From assembly GCF_029626225.1 (NCBI RefSeq), contig NZ_JARUBP010000001.1:7192001-7256000 (forward strand): 64,000 bases of DNA. The letters are read 5' to 3'. The position numbers and the translations under genes were made by a program. This DNA comes from Asanoa sp. WMMD1127 (lineage in GTDB: Bacteria > Actinomycetota > Actinomycetes > Mycobacteriales > Micromonosporaceae). Under the pieces are notes generated by a model. That model searched no databases. It was given only the letters and a program-made list of their open reading frames with translations, and was not told where the DNA came from. Shown in pieces: positions 49,229 to 57,879 of this stretch (its first letter is position 1; every line of letters begins with the position of its first letter).

Positions 49229-49713
49229 GTGCCGAGCTCCAACCGTGCGTAGACCTTGTCGCCCTGGGGCTCCAGGGTCGCGCCGGCCCTGCGCAGCACC
49301 GCTTGCGCCGCCCGGTTGGCGGGTGTCGTGTCGGCCCGGACCGCGCGGGCGCCGGCTTTCCCGGCCTCGGCCAGGAGGGCGTGCAGAGCTCGCGTGCCCA
49401 GCCCTTGGCCGCGGGCCGAGCGGGCCAGCCACATGCCAGTTTCCGCTGTGGCGCCGTCCGCGTCGAGGGTGAGGCGGATCATGCCGCGCGGCTGGTCGTT
49501 GATCATGATGGCGTACATCACGGTGCGGTGTGGCCCGGTCAGGCCGGCCTGGCGCTCCTGGTGGAACGCGCGGAAGAACGTCTCGCGCGCCCGCGTCCAG
49601 CCCGGCTCGCCGTCGACCGGTGGCATGACCTCCTCGGGGGTCGCGTCGACGCGGGCGGTCTCGAGCAGGCGCTCGGTGAGCGCGTCGTCGAGGGGCGTGA
49701 GGACGAGCGGCAT
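49225..49713 (-). CDS. GNAT-family N-acetyltransferase
   Basis: This 162-residue enzyme has the GNAT acetyl-CoA motif GMWLARSARGQGLGTRALHA (R/Q-x-x-G-x-G/A as ARGQGLGT), followed by the beta-5 region RAVRADTTPANRAAQAVLRR. The substrate is not predictable. ATG 49713 is preferred over GTG 49719 since AGGGTG lies upstream at suitable distance. It is followed by the SDR gene with a four-base overlap and is divergent from the epoxide hydrolase gene 29 bases away, a very short shared promoter. Confidence 0.9.
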   Translation of the reverse strand: MPLVLTPLDDALTERLLETARVDATPEEVMPPVDGEPGWTRARETFFRAFHQERQAGLTGPHRTVMYAIMINDQPRGMIRLTLDADGATAETGMWLARSARGQGLGTRALHALLAEAGKAGARAVRADTTPANRAAQAVLRRAGATLEPQGDKVYARLELGT

Positions 49714-49742
49714 TGTCACACCCTAGGTTTAGCGTCCGGCGC

Positions 49743-50909
49743 ATGACGACGCCATTTCTCGTCGACGTGCCCGACGCCGTGCTCGCCGACCTGCGGGCCA
49801 GGATCCGCGCCACGCGCTGGCCGCCGCCGGCGCCGGGGACGCCCTGGGAGCAGGGCACCGATCTCGACTACCTGCGGGAGTTGTTGGCCTACTGGGCCGA
49901 CGGGTTCGACTGGCGGGCGGTGGAGCGCGGGCTCAACGCGTACCCCCAGTTCGTCGCGTCGGTCTCCGGGGTGGAGATCCACTTCGTGCACCAGCGGGCC
50001 GTGGGCGGGGGTGGCGTGCCGCTGGTGTTGACGCACGGGTGGCCGAGCGCGTTCGTCGAGATGCTGCCGCTGGTGTCGCGGCTGACCGATCCCGGCACGC
50101 ACGGGTTGCCCGGGCCGGCGTTCGACGTCGTGGTGCCGTCGCTGCCGGGCTACGGGTTCACGCCGCGGCCGTCGTCACCGGTCGACTACCGGCGGGTGGC
50201 GGCGCTGTGGCACGGGCTGATGGAGTCGTTGGGATACGCGCGCTACGGGGCGCACGGTGGGGACTTCGGCGCCGGGGTGGCGACCTGGATGGCGCTGACG
50301 GCGCCGTCGCGGATGCTGGGCATCCACCTGACCACACCGGAGGTCTCCCCCTTTCTCGGCGACGGGGCGGCGCCGTTGACGGCGGCCGAGCAGGCCTACG
50401 TCGACCAGCACGTGGGGGTGTGGGGCGCCACCGAGCGCGGCTATTCGGCGATCCAGAGCACGAAGCCGCAGACGGTGGGCTACGGGCTGACCGACTCCCC
50501 CGCCGGGCTGGCGGCCTGGATCGTGGAGAAGTGGCGGTCGTGGGGCGACACCGGCGGTGACGTCGACGGCCGGTTCGGCCGGGATTTCCTTTTGACCTTG
50601 TTGACCGTCTACTGGGCGACCGGGTCGATCACGACGTCGATGCGGGACTATTTCGACAACCGGTGGCACGGCGCCGCGCCCGGGCCGGACGACCGCGTCA
50701 CCGTGCCGACCGGGATCGCCGTGTTTCCCAACGAGTTCATGCCCGAGGGCGAGCCGCCGCTGTCGTGGTCACAGCGCCTCTACGACGTTCGGCGGCGCAC
50801 GGTGTTCCCGCGCGGCGGGCACTTCGCCGCGGCCGAGGAGCCCGACCTGGTGGCGGGCGACATAGCGGCGTTCTTCGCGAGCGTGTTGCGCGCGGGGGGT
50901 GATGCTTGA
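49743..50909 (+). CDS. Epoxide hydrolase (alpha/beta hydrolase, EHN domain)
   Basis: This 388-residue enzyme starts with the EHN domain (VPDAVLADLRARIRATRWPP; DLDYLRELLAYWADGFDWRA), then the alpha/beta-hydrolase core with oxyanion motif THGWPSAFVEM, nucleophile Asp174 in GAHGGDFGAGV, and catalytic His in PRGGHFAAAEEP. It should open epoxides to diols, with microsomal-type specificity. ATG 49743 fits the homology. Twelve bases separate it from the decarboxylase gene downstream, so they may be co-transcribed. Confidence 0.93.
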   Translation: MTTPFLVDVPDAVLADLRARIRATRWPPPAPGTPWEQGTDLDYLRELLAYWADGFDWRAVERGLNAYPQFVASVSGVEIHFVHQRAVGGGGVPLVLTHGWPSAFVEMLPLVSRLTDPGTHGLPGPAFDVVVPSLPGYGFTPRPSSPVDYRRVAALWHGLMESLGYARYGAHGGDFGAGVATWMALTAPSRMLGIHLTTPEVSPFLGDGAAPLTAAEQAYVDQHVGVWGATERGYSAIQSTKPQTVGYGLTDSPAGLAAWIVEKWRSWGDTGGDVDGRFGRDFLLTLLTVYWATGSITTSMRDYFDNRWHGAAPGPDDRVTVPTGIAVFPNEFMPEGEPPLSWSQRLYDVRRRTVFPRGGHFAAAEEPDLVAGDIAAFFASVLRAGGDA

Positions 50910-50921
50910 TCGACTCGAGGC

Positions 50922-52367
50922 ATGGCAGGGCACATGACCGCCGACGAGTTCCGCCGGCACGGGCACGAACTGGTCGACTGGGTGGCCGACTACTGGGAGT
51001 CGGTCGGCTCCCTTCCGGTGCGTCCCTCCGACCCGCCGGGGGCGGTGGCCGCGCGGCTGCCGGCCGCGCCGCCGGCTGAGGGTGACGGGTTCGCCGGGCT
51101 GCGGGCCGACCTCGACTCCGTCGTGCTGCCCGGGATGACGCACTGGCAGCACCCCGGCTTCTTCGCGTACTTCCCGGCCAACACGTCGGGGCCCAGCGTG
51201 CTCGGTGACCTGGTGGGCGCGGGGCTGGGCGTGCAGGGGATGCTCTGGGCCACCGGTCCGGCCGCGACCGAGGTCGAGACCGTGATGATGGACTGGCTGG
51301 CCACGTTGCTCGGACTGCCATCGCGGTTCCTGTCGTCGTCGGCGGGCGGCGGCGTCATCCAGGACTCGGCGTCGTCGGCGGCGCTGGTGGCGACGCTGGC
51401 GGGGCTGCACCGGGCGGGCGGCGGCGGGTGGCGCTCATCGGGGGTCGAGGGGGCGCGCTACACGGTCTACACGTCGACCCAGGGGCACTCGTCGATCGAG
51501 AAGGCCGCCCGGATCGCCGGCATCGGCGACGCGGGCGTCCGCCTCATCCCGGTCTCGCCGTCGACGCTGGCGATGGACCCGGCGGCGTTGCGTGCGGCGC
51601 TGGCCGCCGACGTGGCGGCGGGTGCGCGGCCCGCTCTGGTGGTGGCCACGATCGGCACGACGTCGACCACCGCCGTCGACCCGCTGCCGGCGATCGGCGA
51701 GATCTGCGCGGAATATGGCGTCTGGCTGCACGTCGACGCGGCCTACGCGGGCGCGGCGGCGGTCTGCCCGGAGCTGCGGTGGACGCACGCGGGGCTCGAG
51801 CACGCGGACTCGTACTGCTTCGACCCGCACAAGTGGCTGCTGACGGGCTTCGACTGCGACGCGTTCTGGGTCGCCGACCGCGAGGCGCTGGTGTCGGCGC
51901 TGACCGTCATGCCGGAATACCTGCGCAACGTGGCGACGGAGTCGGGGGCGGTGATCGACTACCGCGACTGGGGAGTGCCGCTGGGTCGGCGCTTCCGGGC
52001 ACTCAAGCTCTGGTTCGTCATGCGCTGGTACGGGGCGTCCGGCCTGCAGGCCCACATCCGCTCGGGGGTTTCCTTGGCGCGGCGGTTCGCAGATCTGGTG
52101 GCGGCCGACGAGCGCTTCGAGATCGTCGCCCCGCACCCGTTCTCGCTGGTCTGCTTCCGCCTCCGCGCGGGCGACGCGGCGTCGGAGGAGCTGCTGTCCC
52201 GGATCAACGCCACGGGCCGCTACTACCTGACCCACACCAAGGTCAACGGCTCCTACGTCCTGCGGCTGGCCATCGGCGCGCCGCAGACCAGCGAGTCGCA
52301 TGTGGACGAGGTGTGGTCGCTCCTGTCGACCGCCGCCACCGACGTGCTGGCGGGCCACGCGTCGTGA
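50922..52367 (+). CDS. PLP-dependent aromatic amino-acid decarboxylase
   Basis: This 481-residue enzyme belongs to the group II decarboxylases (DOPA/tryptophan/tyrosine decarboxylase type). It shows LPGMTHWQHPGFFAYFPANT with the substrate-pocket HPxFFAYFP motif, YVHVDAAYAG-like WLHVDAAYAGAAAVCPEL with the PLP Asp, and the PLP lysine Lys304 in CFDPHKWLLTGFD. The product would be an aromatic amine such as tryptamine, tyramine or phenylethylamine; specificity cannot be read. ATG 50922 has GAGG close upstream; ATG 50934 is also possible. Nothing coding follows for 1.2 kb, only the 37-bp array. Confidence 0.94.
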   Translation: MAGHMTADEFRRHGHELVDWVADYWESVGSLPVRPSDPPGAVAARLPAAPPAEGDGFAGLRADLDSVVLPGMTHWQHPGFFAYFPANTSGPSVLGDLVGAGLGVQGMLWATGPAATEVETVMMDWLATLLGLPSRFLSSSAGGGVIQDSASSAALVATLAGLHRAGGGGWRSSGVEGARYTVYTSTQGHSSIEKAARIAGIGDAGVRLIPVSPSTLAMDPAALRAALAADVAAGARPALVVATIGTTSTTAVDPLPAIGEICAEYGVWLHVDAAYAGAAAVCPELRWTHAGLEHADSYCFDPHKWLLTGFDCDAFWVADREALVSALTVMPEYLRNVATESGAVIDYRDWGVPLGRRFRALKLWFVMRWYGASGLQAHIRSGVSLARRFADLVAADERFEIVAPHPFSLVCFRLRAGDAASEELLSRINATGRYYLTHTKVNGSYVLRLAIGAPQTSESHVDEVWSLLSTAATDVLAGHAS

Positions 52368-52445
52368 TCTCGGCCCGTGAGGGGTGGCCGCGGCGGAGCG
52401 CGGCTACGCCGACGCCGGCGAGCTCGTCGGGGCGGGCCTGCGACC

Positions 52446-52992
52446 TGCTGGCCGCCAGGTACGACAAGGCGGCCCCAAGGACGCTGGCCGCCGGGCACGA
52501 CACTGCGGCCCCTAGGACGCTGCCCGCCCGGGCACGACACCGCCGCCCCAAAGACGCCCGCCCGGGCACGACACACTGCGGCCCCAAAGACGCTGACCGC
52601 CCTGGCCACGACACTGCCACCCCAAAAACGCTGACCGCCCGGGCACGACACTGCCACCCCAAAAACGCTGACCGCCCGGGCACGACACTGCCACCCCAAA
52701 AACGCTGACCGCCCGGGCACGACACTGCCACCCCAAAGACGCTGACCGCCCGGGCACGACACTGCCACCCCAAAGACGCTGACCGCCCGGGCACGACACT
52801 GCCACCCCAAAGACGCTGACCGCCCGGGCACGACACTGCCACCCCAAAGACGCTGACCGCCCGGGCACGACACTGCCGCCCCAAAGACGCTGACCGCCCG
52901 GGCACGACACTGCCGCCCCGAAGACGCTGACCGCCCGGGCATGACAGGGCGGCCCCAAAGACGCTGGCCGCCGAGTACGACGGCCCGGCGGT
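52446..52992. repeat. Minisatellite of about 15 copies of a 37-bp unit
   Basis: Unit starts, marked by CGCTG(A/G)CCGCC, lie at 52446, 52482, 52518, 52555, 52591, 52629 and then every 37 bp to 52962. The unit continues with CGGGCACGACACTGCC(A/G)CCC and ends CAA(A/G)(A/G)A. The middle copies (52629-52925) are nearly identical; the first five and the last are worn. There are no spacers. As 37 is not a multiple of three, long ORFs through it read the same DNA in all three frames and are not real proteins. Each unit has the palindrome GCCCGGGC. It begins 79 bases after the decarboxylase stop. Confidence 0.95.
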
Positions 52993-53636
52993 GAACGGCT
53001 GGCCGCCTGGTCGGTGCGTTCCGGCGGTGATGACGTGCCGGGGTTGCTGCCGGCGGCTTTGCCGAGGTCGGGCTGCCCTACAACGAGAGAGACAGCGCAG
53101 CGGGGCGCCGAGGCGGCGGTGCTCGGGTTGGCCGGCCGGGTGGTAGCGGGGAGCGCTCGCCTCCGGAGACCTGGTTTCCTGAGCCCACTCCCATATCGGG
53201 CGCGAAGGTCGGCCGCTCACGGCGCGGCTCGTGGAGCTGGACCATTTCTCTGACCGCGCGATGTCTGCGACGCCGCGATCGACGCCGAGCCAGCGCCGAC
53301 GCACGCCGCATCACCGCCGTTCGCGACCTACATTGAGATCAACTCACCGCTGAACATATAATGCGAAAACGGACGGCGATGACATCGGGCGCAGGACTGG
53401 CGATCCGACGCACCACGCCGATCGGGATCGCGGAGCGGCCGAAGATGGTTCGATGTCCGTACCCGCGGCGGTCCGAGATGCGACCTCCGGACCGTCGTGG
53501 GCCAATTGCCGGTCCCGTTAGACCATCGCCTCCAACCTCGCGGCGAAGCTGACGCCAGGCCTTCCTATTATTTTCATCAATGGAAATAAGAACCCGAGCC
53601 AATGGAGCACGGCTGTTTTCGCGGGATAATATTCGC
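52993..53636. other. Non-coding stretch between the 37-bp array and the repeat-protein gene
   Basis: I find no convincing gene here. ORFs at 53014-53253 and 53078-53314 are GC-rich shadows without domain patterns. GC content drops after about 53330 and many short AT runs appear (for example ATTATTTTCATCAATGGAAA around 53567-53586), unlike the rest of the window. The stretch may be decayed or foreign DNA. GATAAT at 53625-53630, 6 bases before ATG 53637, looks like a -10 box for a leaderless transcript of the next gene. Confidence 0.5.
53625..53630 (+). promoter_or_regulatory. Possible -10 box for a leaderless transcript
   Basis: GATAAT lies 6 bases before ATG 53637 and is preceded by GCGG, in an AT-richer patch. 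With the normal 6-7 base distance, transcription would start at the A of ATG. No good -35 box is seen. Confidence 0.4.
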
Positions 53637-54869
53637 ATGCGGCAGCTTCAACTATTCACGACGGCTCACATGGCCGCCATGCGCGATAGGACGAAGCGCC
53701 GCAATTATTCGGTCGAAGCCGACGAGTTCCGCCGTGCGCACGCGCAGCATCGGGATTGGGGGATGGCGCAGCGGCATTCGCAGAAGCTGCGCCGCTTGCA
53801 CGGCAACATTCCCGACGACGCGGCACTGATAGCTGCTTGGGCCGAGCGGCCACACGCGGCCGAGGCGGTGGGTGCGCTTCCGTCAGCGAGCGCGAACACC
53901 CCGAGCTCACCGGAACGCATCCTGGGTGAGCCGCCGATCCCGGCGGCCCGGATGCTGGAGGCCAGAGTCAAAGCGGCCATGCCGGATCCGTCACAGCAAT
54001 CCGGCTCGGAGCCGAACACGACCGAACCACCCGAGCCACACCCGACCGACCCAGCCACGCCGGAAGCGGCCGAGCCGGCCACGCCAGAACCAGCCGAGCC
54101 AGCCACGCCGGTCACGCCGGAAGCGGCCGAGCCGGCCACGCCAGAACCAGCCGAGCCAGCCACGCCAGAACCAGCCGAGCCAGCCACGCCAGAACCAGCC
54201 GAGCCAGCCACGCCAGAACCAGCCGAGCCAGCCACGCCAGAAGCGGCCGAGCCAGCCACGCCAGAACCAGCCGAGCCAGCCACGCCAGAACCAGCCACGC
54301 CAGCCACGCCAGAAGCGGCCGAGCCAGCCACGCCAGAACCAGCCACGCCAGCCACGCCAGAACCAGCCCAGCCAGCCATGCCGGAAGCGATCGGGCAGGA
54401 TCGGTCCTACACGGCCAACTGGCCAGCGCCCCATACGACCCATTCTGGCCGGCCCGACCGACCGGACCTCGCCGACGCGGCCGGCGGGACACGGCTGTCA
54501 GCACACCGCCTGGCAACTCGCCGCCGAGCCGGCCCAGTCCCACGTGGCCAGAGCCACCTGACCGACGCGGCCCGGCAGTGGCCAGGGCCACCTGGCCGAC
54601 GCGGCCCGGCAGGACACGGTGGCAGCACACCGCCATGCAGGCCCAGGTCCAACAGAGCGGGACTATTCGACCGCAGAGGAATGGCATCGTCTGCTACACG
54701 CGGCCGGCGACGCATTCATCCTGCGATATTGTTCCGCATCGCGACGAGGTTGGCATTGGCGGAGCGAAAAATCGCGGCGTTCGACGAGATGTTTCGACGA
54801 CCGCCGACATCGCGTGGCGCGCCTCGATATCGGCTGTCTGACGGCGGGCGTTTCTTATCGGCAAGATAA
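53637..54869 (+). CDS. Repeat-containing hypothetical protein, probably frameshifted at its end
   Basis: The open frame gives 410 residues. The first 70 (MRQLQLFTTAHMAAMRDRTK; NYSVEADEFRRAHAQHRDWG; MAQRHSQKLRRLHGN) look like a real, conserved Micromonosporaceae-type protein start. Residues 138-251 are about 14 octapeptides of EPATPEPA/EPATPEAA type. After that the frame becomes Arg/Pro-rich and unlike protein, but another frame supplies ERDYSTAEEWHRLLHAAGDA then FILR (about 54657-54730), and the first frame resumes with RIATRLALAERKIAAFDEMF. That pattern suggests two compensating frameshifts in the 3' part. Function unknown; no signal peptide or membrane helix. Start chosen by homology and the -10 box; the frame opens at 53580. 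Confidence 0.55.
   Translation: MRQLQLFTTAHMAAMRDRTKRRNYSVEADEFRRAHAQHRDWGMAQRHSQKLRRLHGNIPDDAALIAAWAERPHAAEAVGALPSASANTPSSPERILGEPPIPAARMLEARVKAAMPDPSQQSGSEPNTTEPPEPHPTDPATPEAAEPATPEPAEPATPVTPEAAEPATPEPAEPATPEPAEPATPEPAEPATPEPAEPATPEAAEPATPEPAEPATPEPATPATPEAAEPATPEPATPATPEPAQPAMPEAIGQDRSYTANWPAPHTTHSGRPDRPDLADAAGGTRLSAHRLATRRRAGPVPRGQSHLTDAARQWPGPPGRRGPAGHGGSTPPCRPRSNRAGLFDRRGMASSATRGRRRIHPAILFRIATRLALAERKIAAFDEMFRRPPTSRGAPRYRLSDGGRFLSAR
54048..54389 (+). repeat. 24-bp tandem repeat coding the octapeptide EPATPEPA
   Basis: GAGCCAGCCACGCCAGAACC and close variants recur in steps of 24 bases, about 14 times, with EPATPEPA and EPATPEAA as the two main versions and TPATPEPA and one insert (VTPEAA) as exceptions. 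The DNA copies are almost identical in the middle, which indicates recent expansion by slippage or unequal crossing over. Confidence 0.9.
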
Positions 54870-54906
54870 AGGCACACGCACAAACGGCTTCGGCCGCGGT
54901 TCGCGG

Positions 54907-55374
54907 TCAGGCCCAGGCGGCCGGGTCCGCGGTGAGGTCGCGGACGCGGTCCGGGAGCTTGCCGGTGGCGACGTCCTGGATCGAGACCAGGTCCAGGATC
55001 TCCCGCTCGCTGGCGCGCAGCGCGATCCAGACCTCCTGCAGCGCCGCCGCGGCCCCCGTGTAGCCCAGGTCCTCCGGTCGTTGGCCGCGCACGTTGGCCA
55101 GCGGCCCGTCGATCGCCCTGATGACCTGCCCGAGCCCGATCTCCCGCGCCGGCCGGGCCAGCCAGTAGCCACCTTCCGGCCCCCGCTGGGCGTGGACCAG
55201 GCCCGCCCGGCGCAACTGCAGGAGGATGCTCTCCAGGAACTTCGGCGGGATGTCCTGCGCCCGGGCCACCTGCTCGGCCGTCATCGGTGTGGGGCCGTCG
55301 CTCTTCTGGTCCGCAGCCGCGGCCAGTTCTGCCATGGCGCGTAGCGCGTAGTCGACCCGTGCGGACAGTCGCAT
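54907..55374 (-). CDS. Rrf2-family transcriptional regulator
   Basis: This 155-residue winged-helix regulator has the Rrf2 start MRLSARVDYALRAMAELAAA, the helix-turn-helix MTAEQVARAQDIPPKFLESI with LLQLRRAGLVHAQRGPEGGY, and RPAREIGLGQVIRAIDGPLA. The three cysteines that hold an iron-sulfur cluster in IscR/NsrR are absent, so it is not an IscR-type sensor by that route. ATG 55374 sits 8 bases after TAGGAT, a good actinobacterial -10, so it can be transcribed alone. It may also be the last gene after pyk and tesB. Confidence 0.92.
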   Translation of the reverse strand: MRLSARVDYALRAMAELAAAADQKSDGPTPMTAEQVARAQDIPPKFLESILLQLRRAGLVHAQRGPEGGYWLARPAREIGLGQVIRAIDGPLANVRGQRPEDLGYTGAAAALQEVWIALRASEREILDLVSIQDVATGKLPDRVRDLTADPAAWA

Positions 55375-55381
55375 GGGACTA

Positions 55382-55387
55382 ATCCTA
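55382..55387 (-). promoter_or_regulatory. -10 box (TAGGAT) for rrf2
   Basis: On the minus strand TAGGAT, an excellent match to the actinobacterial -10 consensus, lies 7 bases before the rrf2 ATG, so the message would be leaderless. A clear -35 is not present. Confidence 0.5.
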
Positions 55388-55410
55388 TCGGGTACGTAGA
55401 AAGGAAAAGA

Positions 55411-56298
55411 TCATGCACCCACGCGGCGGAGGAGGCCCTCCTGGACCGCCGTGGCGATGTTGGCGCCCGTGGCCGTGAACATGCGGCCCGTGGCCAGGCC
55501 GCGGCCGCCGGAGGCGGACGGGCTCCAGCAGTCGTAGAGGAACCACTCGTCGGCCCGGAACGGACGGTGGAACCACAGCGCGTGGTCGAGGCTGGCCCCG
55601 ATCACGCCGCCCGGGCCCCAGACCTCGCCGTGCACCGACAGCACCGAGTCGAGCAGCGTCATGTCGGACGCGTAGGTCAGCGCGCAGGCGTGCAGCAGCG
55701 GGTCGTCGGGCAGCTTGCCGTCGATGCGCATCCAGACCCGCTGGTGCGGGTCGGCCCGCCGGTCGCCGGGCGCGACCCAGCCGGGCTCGCCGACGTAGCG
55801 CACGTCCAGCGACCACGGCACGCTCGACCAGATGCCGAGCCGCTCGGGGTAGGCGCCTAGGCGCTCCCGCATGGTCGGCACCGACTCCGGCCCCGGCACG
55901 TCCAGCGGCGCCGGCGCGGAGTGGTCGAGGCCGTCCTCGTGGCGGTGGAACGAGGCCGACATGAAGAAGATCGTCTTCTCGTTCTGCACGGCGACCGATC
56001 GGCGCACCGAGAAGGAGCGGCCGTCGCGGATGGTCTCGACGTGGTACTCGATCGGCTGGCCGGACTCCCCCGGGCGCACGAAGTAGCCGTGCAGCGAGTG
56101 GACGGTGCGCGACGGGTCGACCGTACGGCCCGCCGCGACCAGGGCCTGGGCGGCGACGTGGCCGCCGTAGACCCGCTGCAGGCCGACGACCGGGGTCGTG
56201 CCGACGAACGTGGAGTCGTCGCGCCGCTCGAGGTCGAGCATGCGGACGAGGTAGTCGACCGCCTCCTGCCCACCCGCGGGCATGGCGCCCCCGGTCAC
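55411..56298 (-). CDS. tesB: Acyl-CoA thioesterase II
   Basis: This 295-residue enzyme is a double-hotdog TesB: VGTTPVVGLQRVYGGHVAAQ and HSLHGYFVRPGESGQPIEYH in the first half, VWMRIDGKLPDDPLLHACAL then TYASDMTLLDSVL with the catalytic Asp in the second, and SLDHALWFHRPFRADEWFLY. It cleaves medium and long acyl-CoA. GTG 56298 overlaps the pyk stop (GTGA); ATG 56283 inside is an alternative. It follows pyk on the same strand, so they form a unit. Confidence 0.94.
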   Translation of the reverse strand: MTGGAMPAGGQEAVDYLVRMLDLERRDDSTFVGTTPVVGLQRVYGGHVAAQALVAAGRTVDPSRTVHSLHGYFVRPGESGQPIEYHVETIRDGRSFSVRRSVAVQNEKTIFFMSASFHRHEDGLDHSAPAPLDVPGPESVPTMRERLGAYPERLGIWSSVPWSLDVRYVGEPGWVAPGDRRADPHQRVWMRIDGKLPDDPLLHACALTYASDMTLLDSVLSVHGEVWGPGGVIGASLDHALWFHRPFRADEWFLYDCWSPSASGGRGLATGRMFTATGANIATAVQEGLLRRVGA

Positions 56299-57746
56299 GA
56301 GGTTTGGCGCGTGACGCTGGCCGGGTCGACCAGCGAACCGATCAGGTGCACCCGGAGCGTGTTGGTCGAGCCGGGCGTCCCGGGCGGGCTGCCCGCGACG
56401 ACGACCACGTAGTCGCCGGGCTCGGCCCGGCCGAGGCCGAGCAGCGCCTGGTCGACCTGGCGGAACATGTCGTCGGTGTGCTGCACGAACGGCATGTGGA
56501 AGGTTTCCACACCCCAGCTCAGCGCCAGCTGGGCGCGCACCTCGGAGACCGGGGTGAAGGCCAGCAGCGGCAGCTCGCAGTGCAGGCGGGCGAGGCGGCG
56601 GACCGTGTCGCCGGTCTGCGAGAACGCGACCATCGCCTTGGCGCCGACCGCCCGGGCGACGTTGGAGGCCGCGATGGTGAGGGCGCCGCCGTGCGTACGC
56701 GGGTCGTGCTGGAGCCGCGGCACCGGCATCCCGCCGGCCTCGGTCGTAGCGATGATCTTGGCCATCGTGCTGACCGCCAGGACCGGGTATTTACCCACGC
56801 TGGTCTCGCCGGAGAGCATCAGTGCGTCGGCGCCGTCGAGCACCGCGTTGGCCACGTCGGAGGCCTCGGCGCGGGTCGGCCGGGCATTTTCGATCATCGA
56901 GTCGAGCATCTGGGTCGCGACGATGACGGGCTTGGCGTCCTCGCGGCACATCTGCACGGCGCGCTTCTGCACCAGCGGCACCTGGTCGAGCGGAAGCTCG
57001 ACGCCGAGGTCACCGCGGGCGACCATCACGCCGTCGAACGCGTCGACGATGTCGTCGAGCCGGTCGACCGCCTCGGGCTTCTCGACCTTGGCCAGCACGG
57101 GGCGGCGCACGCCGACCTCGTCCATGATCGTGTGGACCAGCTTGGCGTCGTCGGGCGAGCGGACGAACGAGAGGGCCACCAGGTCGACGCCGAGGCGCAG
57201 GGCGAACCGCAGGTCCTCGGTGTCCTTGTCGGACAGGGCCGGCACGCTCACCGCGACGTTGGGCAGCGAGACGCCCTTGTTGTTGGAGACCGGGCCACCC
57301 TCGATCACCAGGACCCGGATGTCGTTGCCGGTGACCTCGGTGACCTCGACCGCGACCTTGCCGTCGTCGATCAGCAGCCGGTCGCCGGGCTTGACCTCCT
57401 GCGGGAGCTTCTTGTAGGTGCAGGAGACCCGGTCGGCGGTGCCCGAGACGTCGTCGCTGGTGATCACCACGGAGTCGCCGGTGCGCCACTCGTGGGGCCC
57501 GTCGGCGAAGCGGCCCAGGCGGATCTTGGGGCCCTGCAGGTCGGCGAGGACCGCGACCGCGCGACCGGCGGCGTCGGCCGCCTCGCGCACCAGCTTGTAG
57601 ACCGCCTCGTGGTCGGCGTGGTCACCGTGGCTGAAGTTGAGCCGCGCCACGTCCATCCCGGCGTCTACGAGGCCCCGAATGCGCTCCGGCGAGGCGGTCG
57701 CTGGGCCCAGCGTGCAGACAATCTTCGCGCGGCGTGTCACGCCCAT
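56295..57746 (-). CDS. pyk: Pyruvate kinase
   Basis: This 483-residue enzyme makes pyruvate and ATP from phosphoenolpyruvate. It shows RAKIVCTLGPATASPERIRG, metal/substrate residues LNFSHGDHADH, GPKIRLGRFADGP, the ARGDLGVELPLDQVPLVQK motif and MLDSMIENARPTRAEASDVA with LMLSGETSVGKYP. The C-terminal domain carries the allosteric site (MVAFSQTGDTVRRLARL). ATG 57746 has no strong ribosome site. It heads the unit pyk-tesB and possibly rrf2. Three AAGGGCCCCTTGTTAAC elements lie upstream, between it and gltD. Confidence 0.97.
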   Translation of the reverse strand: MGVTRRAKIVCTLGPATASPERIRGLVDAGMDVARLNFSHGDHADHEAVYKLVREAADAAGRAVAVLADLQGPKIRLGRFADGPHEWRTGDSVVITSDDVSGTADRVSCTYKKLPQEVKPGDRLLIDDGKVAVEVTEVTGNDIRVLVIEGGPVSNNKGVSLPNVAVSVPALSDKDTEDLRFALRLGVDLVALSFVRSPDDAKLVHTIMDEVGVRRPVLAKVEKPEAVDRLDDIVDAFDGVMVARGDLGVELPLDQVPLVQKRAVQMCREDAKPVIVATQMLDSMIENARPTRAEASDVANAVLDGADALMLSGETSVGKYPVLAVSTMAKIIATTEAGGMPVPRLQHDPRTHGGALTIAASNVARAVGAKAMVAFSQTGDTVRRLARLHCELPLLAFTPVSEVRAQLALSWGVETFHMPFVQHTDDMFRQVDQALLGLGRAEPGDYVVVVAGSPPGTPGSTNTLRVHLIGSLVDPASVTRQTS

Positions 57747-57879
57747 GAGGCTATTCTCTTTCCCGGATCGTCCTTGTAACCGGCTTCTGTCGCAAATCCG
57801 AACAGTTGCCGCCCATCAGCGTGGTGACCGGCTGATGGGCCGTCAGCGAGCCTACTCGCGCCCGCGCCCAACCCGAAGC

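Noticed and set aside
52446-52992. CRISPR array
   Set aside because: The 37-bp units follow each other directly with no unique spacers, and there are no cas genes nearby.
52243-53304. Minus-strand ORFs of 150-350 residues through the 37-bp array
   Set aside because: Three units (111 bp) encode the same 37 residues in rotating frames; this is a product of the repeat and not of selection for protein.
53339-53638. 99-residue minus-strand ORF in the AT-richer stretch
   Set aside because: No ribosome site, no family resemblance, and it overlaps the promoter region of the next gene.
54048-54389. Mycobacterial PE/PPE-type protein
   Set aside because: The Pro-Glu content comes from a simple 24-bp repeat; the N-terminal PE or PPE domain is absent.
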